Source of the DNA: M3007 sp044347755 | GTDB taxonomy: Bacteria > Bacteroidota > Bacteroidia > Chitinophagales > Saprospiraceae | Direction of reading: 5' to 3' | DNA: 23,512 bases | Assembly: GCA_044347755.1 (NCBI GenBank) | Contig: JBIKUE010000080.1 | Span: 1 to 23,512 of the forward strand | Shown here: one piece after another, positions 1 through 8,720 of the stretch | How positions within the stretch are numbered: the first letter of the stretch is position 1 | How the letters are laid out: each line of letters opens with the position of its first letter | Notes under the pieces: model-generated | The model's input: the letters and a program-made list of their open reading frames with translations, nothing else | The model's database searches: none | What the model was told of the DNA's origin: nothing | Position numbers and translations under genes: made by a program

Positions 1-122
1 GCAGCTTTTAGCGCCTGTCATCGTTGTTTGTCGGTAATAATGTCTCGCATTACGCCCTCCAAACGCCTTGACATACCCTAAAATCTGCTCCCCTATTTTC
101 CAGCAACTAAGTGGGAGAACCA

Positions 123-836
123 CTAGCTTTTTTGAACAAAACGCATGAGTTCTTCCATATTGGACTCCCCCACCGGGATTTCCCAGGGTCCAATCCTGAC
201 CTCCCGATTACGAATAGATTCTATCCGATCTAGATTGACGATGAACGACTTATGTACCCGCATAAAGGATTGGGCCGGAAGTTTTTCTTCAATACCTTTT
301 AAGGTGGACTTGGTGATAACAGGCTTTGTAATTCCATGCAGAAAGATTTTGATATAATCTTTCATGCCCTCCACATGCGTTATGTCAGGAATTCGCACTT
401 TAACCAGGGAGTATTCAACATTTACATAAAAGAAATCATTCACCTCAGGACCTGGCGTTTTAGTAAATGCCAGGTCTTTTTGCTTAATCTCTAATGCTTT
501 ATTAGCAGCTTTCAGGAATCTGTCAAAGGGTGTTGGTTTCATGAGATAATCCACCACATCCAGATCATAGCTTTCCACAGCAAAGTTGGAATATGCTGTT
601 ACAAAGATCACCATAGGTTTCTGAGGGATCGTTTCCAATAATTTTGTACCCAGCATTCCTGGCATCTGAATATCCAGGAACATGAGATCCACAGGCTGTT
701 GCTGGAGCACCTCAATAGCTTCAAAAGCATTTTTGCAGGTACCTATCCACTCCAGAAACGGGACTTGCCGGATGTTTTCTTCCAGCATTTTCCGCCCCAG
801 GCTTTCATCATCTACTGCCAGACATTTTAGTTTCAT
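123..836 (-). CDS. LytTR-family DNA-binding response regulator
   Basis: This is a cytoplasmic two-component response regulator of 237 residues, the usual size for LytR/AlgR-type regulators. Residues 1-120 form a CheY-like receiver: acidic pair D9/D10, phospho-acceptor D55 (FLDIQMPG), T80 (VTAYS) and K100-P101. Residues about 136-237 form a LytTR domain (HVEGMKDYIKI, FMRVHKSFIVNLDRI), which binds DNA as a ten-stranded beta fold. Phosphorylation by the neighbouring kinase should activate transcription of targets, which cannot be read from this window. The start lies 7 bp after the kinase stop, so the two genes are almost certainly cotranscribed. No Shine-Dalgarno is seen, as is normal in Bacteroidota. 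Family assignment is very secure; the regulon is unknown. Confidence 0.96.
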   Translation of the reverse strand: MKLKCLAVDDESLGRKMLEENIRQVPFLEWIGTCKNAFEAIEVLQQQPVDLMFLDIQMPGMLGTKLLETIPQKPMVIFVTAYSNFAVESYDLDVVDYLMKPTPFDRFLKAANKALEIKQKDLAFTKTPGPEVNDFFYVNVEYSLVKVRIPDITHVEGMKDYIKIFLHGITKPVITKSTLKGIEEKLPAQSFMRVHKSFIVNLDRIESIRNREVRIGPWEIPVGESNMEELMRFVQKS

Positions 837-843
837 GGCAAAT

Positions 844-1872
844 TCAGGTAAATTGAAGGGTCAGGTTTACGTGGAAAAAATTGCCGGATTCCGCAATCTG
901 TAATTGATGTTGCCCAGGATAAAGCAACTCCAGACGCCTTCGTATATTTTGCAATCCGATACCGGAGTTTTGATCCTTATATTCTGTGGAATCCTTTGTG
1001 ATCTTGTTTTGTACTTTAAAATGCATACTATTTGGTTTAATAGTGAGTAATATATCTATCAACGGATCCTTAATTAACCCTACACCATGTTTAAATGCAT
1101 TTTCCACAAAAGGAATCAATAACATAGGTTCGATGGTTTGGGCACCTACTGTTCCTTCAATATTTAGCCTGATGTCTACATCTTCTTCAAACCGCACTTT
1201 TTGTAACTCCACGTAGTTTTTTAAATACCCTACCTCCTTCTCGAGGGAGACCTGCGCATCGCCACTTTCATAAAGCATATAACGCATGAGCGAGGAGAGC
1301 TGTAAGGTAACTGATTCAGCCTGATCCGATTTGGAGCGGATAAGGTATACAATACTGTTCAGTACGTTAAAAATGAAATGTGGACTGATTTGAGAACGCA
1401 AAAAGGCTAATTCTGATTTTAATCGCTCTTGTTGTGCCTCCTGTCTCGATTTTTCTTCACCCAGCGTATGACGCACCAATGCATAGCCGATACCCAGGGC
1501 TGCTGCCAGAAAAACATGCGCAAGGCTTCTGAAGGTGTGAAATGCCAGCCCTTTATGATCAGGCGACAACAACCAGGTTTTGAATAATCCCTGTAATATC
1601 AGAAACAAGATCGACAAACCCAGGGCAGTGAATAGATACACTTTTATTTTCTGCTGTCGCAATAAGCGTGGCCCAAGCCATTCAGCCAGAATAAAGAACA
1701 ATACAATACTGGTTATAGATGCTGGAAGGATTTTGATAAAGAACTCCCGGTGCCTTACATCATCCTCGTCAAGCATAATAAAAGGCAATGCCAGCCATAT
1801 ACCCCAAAAACAAAGCACCAACAAGTATCTGAACACTGGCTGATTTAATTTGCCATTACTCATTTTGATCAT
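844..1872 (-). CDS. LytS/YehU-type sensor histidine kinase (His_kinase family)
   Basis: This membrane sensor kinase is the partner of the LytTR regulator. The N-terminal half has about four hydrophobic membrane segments (roughly residues 14-34, 48-67, 77-98 and 112-134) and no recognisable extracellular sensor domain. A short coiled linker (about 138-160) leads to the phospho-acceptor box SPHFIFNVLN with H165. The ATPase part has the N-box PFVENAFKHG (N258) and the G-box GIGLQNIRRRL (304-314). The architecture and 342-residue length fit the His_kinase (PF06580) family that pairs with LytTR regulators. A second in-frame ATG three codons downstream (1863) is also a plausible start. A -7-like box lies at 1894-1901 in the divergent spacer. 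The signal sensed is unknown. Confidence 0.95.
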   Translation of the reverse strand: MIKMSNGKLNQPVFRYLLVLCFWGIWLALPFIMLDEDDVRHREFFIKILPASITSIVLFFILAEWLGPRLLRQQKIKVYLFTALGLSILFLILQGLFKTWLLSPDHKGLAFHTFRSLAHVFLAAALGIGYALVRHTLGEEKSRQEAQQERLKSELAFLRSQISPHFIFNVLNSIVYLIRSKSDQAESVTLQLSSLMRYMLYESGDAQVSLEKEVGYLKNYVELQKVRFEEDVDIRLNIEGTVGAQTIEPMLLIPFVENAFKHGVGLIKDPLIDILLTIKPNSMHFKVQNKITKDSTEYKDQNSGIGLQNIRRRLELLYPGQHQLQIAESGNFFHVNLTLQFT

Positions 1873-1893
1873 AAATAATTCAATTTACCCTTT

Positions 1894-1901
1894 CAAAGAT
1901 A
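1894..1901 (-). promoter_or_regulatory. -7 promoter box for the kinase/regulator operon
   Basis: On the minus strand this reads TATCTTTG, matching the Bacteroidota -7 consensus TAnnTTTG. Transcription from it would start about 15-24 nt before the candidate kinase start codons. No clear TTG -33 box lies at the expected distance, so the promoter may be weak or activator-dependent. Confidence 0.5.
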
Positions 1902-1921
1902 CAGGTACCTTGAGGCTATTT

Positions 1922-1980
1922 GCGACCATGTGGCGACCAATACCCGAATTTTGGAGATTTAATCCCCCATGATCGCCACA
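1922..1980. promoter_or_regulatory. Direct and inverted repeats in the divergent spacer (candidate operator)
   Basis: GCGACCA occurs at 1922-1928 and again at 1933-1939, an 11-bp (one helical turn) spacing. The segment TGTGGCGACCA at 1929-1939 is also the inverted partner of TGATCGCCACA at 1970-1980 (10 of 11 positions pair, 30-bp separation). The direct repeats fall just upstream of the predicted kinase promoter, where an activator would sit. Binding by the LytTR protein is inference. Known LytTR sites are direct repeats about 21-22 bp apart, so the spacing is not typical. Confidence 0.4.
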
Positions 1981-2038
1981 AACAGGCCTTTCATCTACAC
2001 ACGTGAACCAGACTGGCAAGTCTGCGTTCCTTTGTTCC

Positions 2039-2533
2039 ATGAAAAAATTTATACGCCCTATAATATATGGGTTTGCAGCATTGTTGCTGCTGGCTCAATT
2101 ATACCGCCCGAAACGAAACCTGTCGAATGATCAGGTGTATCATATGTCATCAAAATATCCGATCCCGAATGAGGTAAATACTATTTTGGATGTTGGATGC
2201 AATGATTGCCATAGCAACCTCACCCGTTACCCATGGTATGCAAATATCCAACCAATAGCGTCCTGGTTAGCCAACCACGTCAACGAAGGGAAACGTGAGC
2301 TCAACTTCTCAGAGTTTACTAAGCGCAAAATTGCCGTTCAGAACCACAAATTTGAAGAAATCATTGAAATGGTTAAGGAAGGCAAAATGCCACTAGGCTC
2401 TTATACCTGGGTACACCGTGATGCCGCTCTGACAGAAGCACAAAAACAAACCCTGACACAATGGGCACAAGCCTGTATGGATACGCTTCAGGCTCAATAT
2501 CCGGCAGACAGCCTGGTACTCAAACGCAAATAA
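2039..2533 (+). CDS. Haem_bd-domain membrane-anchored protein (CXXCH haem site)
   Basis: This is a small haem-binding protein of 164 residues. One N-terminal hydrophobic segment (about residues 6-22) acts as a signal anchor, placing the rest in the periplasm. The c-type haem motif CNDCH lies at residues 54-58, and a conserved MPLGSYTWVH stretch (from M117) could provide the distal ligand, as in the Haem_bd (PF14376) family common in Bacteroidota. I chose the ATG at 2039, which begins MKKFIRPIIYGF. The upstream in-frame GTG at 2003 would add 12 residues that spoil the signal sequence. The beta-barrel receptor gene follows 32 bp downstream, so the two may be cotranscribed. Role in electron transfer or haem sensing is not established. 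Confidence 0.88.
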   Translation: MKKFIRPIIYGFAALLLLAQLYRPKRNLSNDQVYHMSSKYPIPNEVNTILDVGCNDCHSNLTRYPWYANIQPIASWLANHVNEGKRELNFSEFTKRKIAVQNHKFEEIIEMVKEGKMPLGSYTWVHRDAALTEAQKQTLTQWAQACMDTLQAQYPADSLVLKRK

Positions 2534-2565
2534 CTACTTAAGGATTTTCCAAAAAATATCATATC

Positions 2566-5253
2566 ATGCAAAAACCTTCAGCTATGCCTTGTATCCAAAT
2601 GCTTGGCATCACCCTGACCTTGCTGCTTTTACCGCTTATCGCTCAGGCGCAAATCCCACAAGGGCGTCCAGGTGGCGGCCCCGGAATGGGCGCTCAGGCC
2701 AATATCGGCCGATTTTATGGGAAAGTAGTAGACGAAACTACCGGCGAACCACTGGCATATGCCTCGGTTCAGTTAATCGGAATGAAATTTGACTCCACCA
2801 GCAAAAAAATGAAGCCCTCCATCATTGCTGGCCAGCTTACGCTTGCGAATGGAGAATTTAGCCTTGAGAAACTACCCATTATGGGTGAATTCACGCTCAA
2901 AATCAATTATTTGAGTTATGCCACCTTTGAGCAAAAAGTATCCTTTAATATTGGCGGACGACCAGGTGGCAACCGTCCGCAAGGGAACGGAAACATGGGG
3001 GCAATGGCCGGTGCTGTAGATAAAGACCTCGGCAATATCAAACTCGGCGCCTCCAGCAAGATGCTTCAGGAAGTAGAAGTGGTTGGAGAGGCCAGTAAGA
3101 TTACCCTGGCACTCGATAAAAAAGTATACAGGGTTGATAAAGACAATGTGGCTGCCGGTGGCACAGCAGAAGATGCGTTAAAAAACGTACCATCCCTAAA
3201 TGTCGATATAGATGGCAATCTGACCATGCGCAATGCAGCACCGCAAATTTTTGTAGACGGACGCCCATCCAACCTTACGCTTGACCAAATACCCGCAGAT
3301 GCCATTGATAACGTTGAAGTAATCACAAACCCTTCCGCTAAATATGATGCCTCTGGAGGTGGTGCAGGCATTGTTAATATTGTATTGAAAAAAGACCGAA
3401 AGATTGGATATAATGGTTCCGTACGGGCGGGTGTGGATATGCGTGGCCGTGTAAACCTTGGCGGCGACTTAAATGCCCGGGAAGGCAAAATCAATGTCTT
3501 TTTGGGTGGAAACTTTAATCAGCGGCGTTCTTTAAGTACAGGTGGAACAGACCGTTTTAATGAACCTTTGCCAGGTCAGGAATTTCGACCTGTAACCAAC
3601 ATTTTTCAGGATAATGATTCGCAAAGCGACGGCTTCTTTGCTATGGGGCGCAGTGGCTTCGACTGGTTTATCAGCAACCGGAATACGCTTTCAGTAAGCG
3701 GCAACTACAATAGAGGCTCCTTCAAAAATAGTGATCTGATAAATATTCGTACAGATTCATTGAAATCAGGCAATATTTTCGGGTTCAGCGAGGCGATTCG
3801 AAATTCGGATTCAGAACGTAACTACGAGAATTATGGTGGTCAGATTTTGTTCAAACATCTATTTCCAAAAGAAGGGAAAGAATTTACTGCCGACGCCAAT
3901 ATCAACGGAAGCATATCAGATAATGAAGGTTTTTTCATTACGGATTATCCAAACCAAAGCATCCTCCGCTCCAGCCAGAAACAAACAGGCAGTGGTAGCA
4001 ATGAATTTTACACCTTCCAGGCTGATTTTGTCAATCCATTGGGCAACGGGTTAAAAATGGAATTGGGTGCACGTGGCGCACTTCGTAATTTCAGAAGTGA
4101 AAACGCCAATTTCCAGGACTCCCTGGCAGACGGGGAGTTCTACCGCGTACCGGGTTTTGCAGACCGTTACAAGTTTAATGACCAGGTTTACGCCGCATAC
4201 GGAACCTTCAGTCAATCCTTTAAAAAATGGGGTTATCAGGTGGGCTTACGCGCAGAAAGTTCCCAATACACCGGAGTCTTGCTGGATTCTGATTCCACCT
4301 TTAACGTTGACTTCCCGCTTCAACTATTCCCCAGCCTGTTCCTGACCTATAAAGTAAATGAGGACGACCAGTTCCAATTAAGCTTTACCCGCAGAATTAA
4401 CCGGCCGAGTTTCTTCCAACTCATCCCATTCCCGGACTTTTCTGACTCTCTGAATCTTTCCAGAGGGAATCCAAACCTCCAGCCGGAATTCAATAACTCA
4501 CTGGAATTGAATTACCAGAATGTATTCAGCAAACAGCACAACATGTTGGTATCCGTTTATTACAAACGCTCCACTAACCTGCTGACACGATATCTGTTCC
4601 CGGAATATGACCCGGCTATTTATAGGGATACGGTTATTGTATCAACCTTTGAAAATGCCAATTCAAGCCAGGCTTATGGTTTAGAATTAACCCTTAAAAA
4701 CAACTTTTGGAAGATATTGGAGTTCACAACCAACTTCAACATGTACAATTCCATTGTAGATGCATCCAATGTTCAGGCAGGACTGACTAACGAGCAATTT
4801 ACCTTTTTTGTGAAGGAAAATCTGAATCTGAAGCTTCCAAAGAGTTTCACCCTCCAGCTGAATGCATCATATCAAAGTCGCACTGCCTTTGATACCGGAG
4901 GGAGCGGAGGTGGCGGCCGTGGTGGCCATGGTGGTGGTCGTGGTGGCCCATGGGGCGGCCCAAGCAGCACTGCACAAGGATATACCATACCTGTATGGTA
5001 TGTAGACTGCTCTATTCGGAAAGACTTGTGGAAAAGAACAGCCAGTATCACTTTGAACGTGCAGGACATCTTCCGTTCCCGTAGAACAGGTTCATTTACG
5101 GAGTCAGATTATTTCACACAGGAAACCTGGCGTAGAAGAGACCCGCAGTTGGTAAAGCTTAATTTTTCATATCGATTTGGCAAGTTCGACGTGTCTCTGT
5201 TCCGTCGGAAAAACACCCGAATTGAAACGGAAGGCATGGACGGAGGGTTTTAA
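2566..5253 (+). CDS. TonB-dependent receptor-like outer membrane beta-barrel protein (OMP_b-brl_3)
   Basis: This outer-membrane protein has 895 residues. A signal peptide covers about residues 1-29 (ends AQAQ). A carboxypeptidase-regulatory-like beta-sandwich follows (about 47-125, starting GKVVDETTGEPLAYASVQL), then a plug domain (about 165-280, with ALKNVPSLNVDIDGN and the NPSAKYDASGGGAGIVNI turn), then a large beta-barrel to the C-terminus. Order and length match the Bacteroidota receptors with an OMP_b-brl_3 barrel, thought to import substrates with TonB energy; the substrate is unknown. Three Gly-rich segments stand out: 33-42, 130-149 and 778-799, the last with His and Arg inside a barrel loop. 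No SusD partner follows, so it is not a standard polysaccharide-utilisation pair. Confidence 0.93.
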   Translation: MQKPSAMPCIQMLGITLTLLLLPLIAQAQIPQGRPGGGPGMGAQANIGRFYGKVVDETTGEPLAYASVQLIGMKFDSTSKKMKPSIIAGQLTLANGEFSLEKLPIMGEFTLKINYLSYATFEQKVSFNIGGRPGGNRPQGNGNMGAMAGAVDKDLGNIKLGASSKMLQEVEVVGEASKITLALDKKVYRVDKDNVAAGGTAEDALKNVPSLNVDIDGNLTMRNAAPQIFVDGRPSNLTLDQIPADAIDNVEVITNPSAKYDASGGGAGIVNIVLKKDRKIGYNGSVRAGVDMRGRVNLGGDLNAREGKINVFLGGNFNQRRSLSTGGTDRFNEPLPGQEFRPVTNIFQDNDSQSDGFFAMGRSGFDWFISNRNTLSVSGNYNRGSFKNSDLINIRTDSLKSGNIFGFSEAIRNSDSERNYENYGGQILFKHLFPKEGKEFTADANINGSISDNEGFFITDYPNQSILRSSQKQTGSGSNEFYTFQADFVNPLGNGLKMELGARGALRNFRSENANFQDSLADGEFYRVPGFADRYKFNDQVYAAYGTFSQSFKKWGYQVGLRAESSQYTGVLLDSDSTFNVDFPLQLFPSLFLTYKVNEDDQFQLSFTRRINRPSFFQLIPFPDFSDSLNLSRGNPNLQPEFNNSLELNYQNVFSKQHNMLVSVYYKRSTNLLTRYLFPEYDPAIYRDTVIVSTFENANSSQAYGLELTLKNNFWKILEFTTNFNMYNSIVDASNVQAGLTNEQFTFFVKENLNLKLPKSFTLQLNASYQSRTAFDTGGSGGGGRGGHGGGRGGPWGGPSSTAQGYTIPVWYVDCSIRKDLWKRTASITLNVQDIFRSRRTGSFTESDYFTQETWRRRDPQLVKLNFSYRFGKFDVSLFRRKNTRIETEGMDGGF

Positions 5254-5480
5254 TTACATGAGTACATGGATTGATGAGGGAGGAAATGAGTACACGAGTG
5301 AAGAGTACATGAGTGAAGAGGGAGGGGGTTGGGACTGGGATATACACGGGCCTTTGGCCCCAATTCCAAAGGGGAATGTCATTAAGGCCAAAGGCCCCCT
5401 GAAATGCCAAACCCACCGCCTCCCTCTTCACTCATGTACTCTTCACTCATGTATTTATATCCCCTCTTTATTCATGTAAT
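5253..5480. repeat. Large nested palindrome filling the intergenic spacer
   Basis: Almost the whole 249-bp spacer between the receptor and the helicase is one imperfect palindrome. Outer arms ATTACATGA (5253-5261) pair perfectly with 5472-5480. Main arms 5291-5325 and 5419-5453 pair at 34 of 35 positions. Inner arms GGGCCTTTGGCC (5348-5359) pair perfectly with 5386-5397. A short ATTCC/GGAAT hairpin (5363-5367 with 5373-5377) sits at the tip. Each main arm is itself two copies of a 15-mer related to TACATGAGTGAAGAG, and more degenerate copies lie at 5256-5290. No T-run follows, so it is not a standard intrinsic terminator. It encodes no supported protein. It could be a MITE/REP-like element or a cruciform-forming spacer. 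Confidence 0.85.
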
Positions 5481-5502
5481 CAATTGTTCTTACCTTTAAT
5501 CC

Positions 5503-8500
5503 ATGACAGAACTTCAACAACGCAATGAGGCCTTTTTGGCTTTTTTGGACACCTTAAATCCGGCGCAAAGAGCTGCTGTGGATCAGGTTGAAGGCGCTGT
5601 TCTGGTGGTTGCGGGTCCGGGAACCGGAAAAACACACCTTTTGACTGCCCGAATTGGCAATATTCTCCTCAAAACGGATGCTCGGCCCCAGAATATTCTT
5701 TGCCTCACCTTCACAGATGCAGGGGCAAGTGCAATGCGGCAGCGCTTAATTCAACGTATTGGTCCGGGAGCACAGCAGGTGCCTATCTTTACATTTCACG
5801 CTTTCTGCAACCGGGTCATTCAGGATCAGGCGGAATATTTTTCCAAAGGAAACCCAGAGCCATTAACCGATCTGGAACGGATTGAAGTGGTACGGTCGTT
5901 ACTGGAAAAACTGCCTCCCGATCATCCGTTGAGAGATGGAAAAAAGGATGTATTCCAGTTTGAAGAACATTTACGGGATTTGTTTGCCACCATGAAAAAA
6001 GAAGGATGGTCGGCAGGTCATGTGCGCAAAAAATGCGATGATTTTTTAAAAAGAATACCGGAAAATCCGCAATTCATTTATCAGAAGAATGGCAAAAACT
6101 ATCGCAAAGGAGATCCAAAAACTGCTCAGATTCAGGAGGTTACAGAAAAGATAGAAAGACTGAAAGCTGCCGCAGACCTTTTTCCCAAGTTCTCTGCTTT
6201 ATTAGAAAAATCTGCCCGATACGAATATGAGGATATGTTGCTCTGGGTATTAAAAGCTTTTGAAAAAAACAAGGCTTTGTTGCTTAACTACCAGGAAAGA
6301 TACCAATACATCCTGGTTGACGAATTTCAGGATACCAACGGAGCTCAATTTCAATTACTTCAACAATTGCTTGACTTTTGGGAGAGCCCGAATGTATTTA
6401 TTGTAGGGGATGATGACCAAAGCATCTATGAGTTTCAGGGGGCACGGTTGCAAAACCTGAGGGATTTTCAGGAAAAATATGCTAACAACCTCAAAACCAT
6501 CGTATTAGAAGAAAACTATCGCTCTGCCCAATCCATACTGGAAGCAGCCTCACGGGTCATTGAGCATAATACTTTGCGTGCTGTTCACTTGTTTGCATCT
6601 GACCATTTGCAAAAAGAATTAGTAGGTCAACCAAACATTCAGGGGGATGTAGAAGTAGTCAAATTTGTCAATCGCTTACAGGAGTCTGTTCAAATAGTAC
6701 ATCAAATTGAACAATTGATTGCTGAAGGAACCAAGCCTCAGGACATTGCCATTTTATATGCCAGACACAGACAGGCTGACCGGATTTTGAACCTGTTTGA
6801 AAAAAAGGGCATCCCTTATCAAACCAAAAAACCTCTGAATATATTGGATTTGCCGCTCATCAGGCATATCAGATCGTTGTTGGGTTATATCCTGGAGGAA
6901 TCCCGACTGGCATTTTCCGGCGAATACCGCTTATTCCAATTGCTACACGCGGATTTTTGGGGGCTTCCACCGTTAGACCTTGCTATACTTTCACTTTCAG
7001 CGCAGCTGGAGGATCCGCTTTCTCCAACAGGCACAGAGGAGAAATATCGTGTTAGAGAGAAGCTGGAAGCTGGCAGAAAACGTTGGCGGATCCTGCTGCA
7101 GGATTCGGAAGCCTTGAATACGCTGGAATTACAACAACCGGCTCTCTTTCTGGAAATCGGCAAAAAGCTGAATCAATGGATTTCAGATGCACAAAATGTT
7201 TCCTTACCCGGGTTGCTGGAAAAAATCTACTCAGGATCAGGACTTTTGCATTGGGCATTAAAGCAGCCGGACAAAGCCCGATATCTGCAAATACTCTACA
7301 CTTTTTCCCAATTTGTTCAGTCGGAAGTGTTGCGGCACCCCAAAATGGGATTGCAGCGGTTATTGGATCTGTTACATAGTATGGACGATAACCGGCTGCC
7401 GCTACCGGTAAACACTGCCATTTCAATCGAATCCGGAGTGCAAATGCTCACCGCCCATGCAGCAAAGGGCTTGGAGTTTGAGCATGTATTTATGCTGGAC
7501 TGTACAGAAGATACCTGGGACAAAAATTCAGGAGGTAATAGAGGACGATTTTACCTTCCGGATACCCTGACAAGATCTGCAGAAGAAGATGCGCTGGAAG
7601 CAAGGCGTCGGTTGTTTTATGTAGCTATGACCCGAGCTAAACATAAGTTGCAAATATCATTTGCATTAGCAGATGATGCCGGAAAGCCGCTGACCACAAG
7701 TCAGTTTGTTGCGGAAACGATCCTGCCTCAACAGGAGCTGAGACTTCCGGAATCATTGCTTCAGGAAGCGCAAATGTTATTGTTACTGGAGCCTCCCAAA
7801 CCTGTTGTAATGCTTCCGGACCGTGATTTATTGCTTGCTTTACTGAAGGATTATTCGCTGAGTGTTACCTCGCTCAATCGATATTTGCGTTGCCCACTTG
7901 CTTTTTATTACGAGGATGTGCTTAAGGTCCCAGGAAGCACCAGCGAAGCTGCAGCCTATGGATTGGCCATGCACAGCACTTTGCAACAGTTTTTATTGCG
8001 CATGAAAGCACATAAAAAGCTGGAATGGCCCTCTGTAGATATCTTACAAAAGCTATTTTCAGATGAGTTGGAGCGCAACAGAGGCTTTTTCTCTGAAAGC
8101 AACTGGGCTCAAAGACTGGTCATTGGCAAAGATGCTCTTAGACGCATACATCTGGAGCAGGTGCCTTTTTGGCGCAAACGTGCCATTGCAGAACGAAGGT
8201 TTGAAGGCGTACTGCATGAAGGAGTGCCGATAAAAGGAGTATTGGATAAAATAGAGTGGCTTGATAATCATTCCATCCGTATTGTAGATTATAAGACAGG
8301 AGTGCCGGATCGTAAAAAAACAATGGCCCCAACAGTGGAAACACCTTTTGGTGGTGATTACTGGCGTCAGTTGGCATTTTATCAGATTTTGCTCGATCAA
8401 TCGAAGGTCTACCCTGAAAAAGTAAGCAAAACAGCGATTATTTGGCTGGAACCTGATAAAAAAGGAAATTTTTCGGTTGAAGAAATCACTTTTTCCCCTG

Positions 8501-8676
8501 ATGACCTGCGTGTTGTAACCCAGTGGATGATTCAGGTATTTCAACAGATAAAGGCACTGGAATTTAGTACTGGTTGCGGGAAAGAGGATTGTATCTGGTG
8601 TGAAATGATACGGGAAAAGCAAGGAAACATTCCGCCAGACAGGTATCTGGAATCGGATTTGGATGACCGAAATTAA
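5503..8676 (+). CDS. UvrD/PcrA-type ATP-dependent DNA helicase with C-terminal PD-(D/E)XK nuclease
   Basis: This is a 1057-residue superfamily 1A helicase-nuclease that should unwind and trim DNA in recombinational repair. Helicase motifs appear in order: Walker A GPGTGKT (38-44), motif II VDEFQDT (272-278), motif III GDDDQSIYEFQGA (from 302), LEENYRS, motif V HAAKGLEFEHVF (652 onward) and motif VI FYVAMTRAK (to 713). From about residue 785 a RecB/AddB-like nuclease begins (LNRYLRCPLAFYY, C797), with catalytic D929 and K931 in IVDYKTG. Three more cysteines at 1025, 1030 and 1033 suggest a four-Cys iron-sulfur cluster as in AddB and Dna2. It is a single-chain helicase-nuclease; no addA/addB partner lies nearby. 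No promoter is recognised in the palindromic spacer upstream. Confidence 0.94.
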   Translation: MTELQQRNEAFLAFLDTLNPAQRAAVDQVEGAVLVVAGPGTGKTHLLTARIGNILLKTDARPQNILCLTFTDAGASAMRQRLIQRIGPGAQQVPIFTFHAFCNRVIQDQAEYFSKGNPEPLTDLERIEVVRSLLEKLPPDHPLRDGKKDVFQFEEHLRDLFATMKKEGWSAGHVRKKCDDFLKRIPENPQFIYQKNGKNYRKGDPKTAQIQEVTEKIERLKAAADLFPKFSALLEKSARYEYEDMLLWVLKAFEKNKALLLNYQERYQYILVDEFQDTNGAQFQLLQQLLDFWESPNVFIVGDDDQSIYEFQGARLQNLRDFQEKYANNLKTIVLEENYRSAQSILEAASRVIEHNTLRAVHLFASDHLQKELVGQPNIQGDVEVVKFVNRLQESVQIVHQIEQLIAEGTKPQDIAILYARHRQADRILNLFEKKGIPYQTKKPLNILDLPLIRHIRSLLGYILEESRLAFSGEYRLFQLLHADFWGLPPLDLAILSLSAQLEDPLSPTGTEEKYRVREKLEAGRKRWRILLQDSEALNTLELQQPALFLEIGKKLNQWISDAQNVSLPGLLEKIYSGSGLLHWALKQPDKARYLQILYTFSQFVQSEVLRHPKMGLQRLLDLLHSMDDNRLPLPVNTAISIESGVQMLTAHAAKGLEFEHVFMLDCTEDTWDKNSGGNRGRFYLPDTLTRSAEEDALEARRRLFYVAMTRAKHKLQISFALADDAGKPLTTSQFVAETILPQQELRLPESLLQEAQMLLLLEPPKPVVMLPDRDLLLALLKDYSLSVTSLNRYLRCPLAFYYEDVLKVPGSTSEAAAYGLAMHSTLQQFLLRMKAHKKLEWPSVDILQKLFSDELERNRGFFSESNWAQRLVIGKDALRRIHLEQVPFWRKRAIAERRFEGVLHEGVPIKGVLDKIEWLDNHSIRIVDYKTGVPDRKKTMAPTVETPFGGDYWRQLAFYQILLDQSKVYPEKVSKTAIIWLEPDKKGNFSVEEITFSPDDLRVVTQWMIQVFQQIKALEFSTGCGKEDCIWCEMIREKQGNIPPDRYLESDLDDRN

Positions 8677-8720
8677 ACGAAAAGCAAAAGACCTAAAGGA
8701 TTTTAAACAATTTTTACGAC

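Noticed and set aside
1..122. Open frame from the left edge to a TAA at 79-81 and an 18-codon minus-strand frame
   Set aside because: Twenty-six codons without a stop is expected by chance and the peptide resembles nothing I know. No hairpin with T-run is present either; the small GTGG/CCAC stem at 111-123 is weak.
2003..2038. Upstream GTG start for the haem-binding protein
   Set aside because: It would add 12 residues before a good signal-anchor start (MKKFIRPIIYGF); the ATG at 2039 is far more plausible.
3066..3494. 142-codon minus-strand open frame
   Set aside because: Antisense to the plug domain of the outer-membrane receptor; composition is typical of a frame shadow.
5348..5397. GC-rich inner hairpin as an intrinsic terminator
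   Set aside because: The stem is strong but no T-run follows on either strand, and it is nested within much longer arms.
5254..5502. Reading frames through the palindromic spacer
   Set aside because: They arise from the repeated 15-mer, which is a multiple of three and keeps frames open; no start, length or similarity supports a protein.
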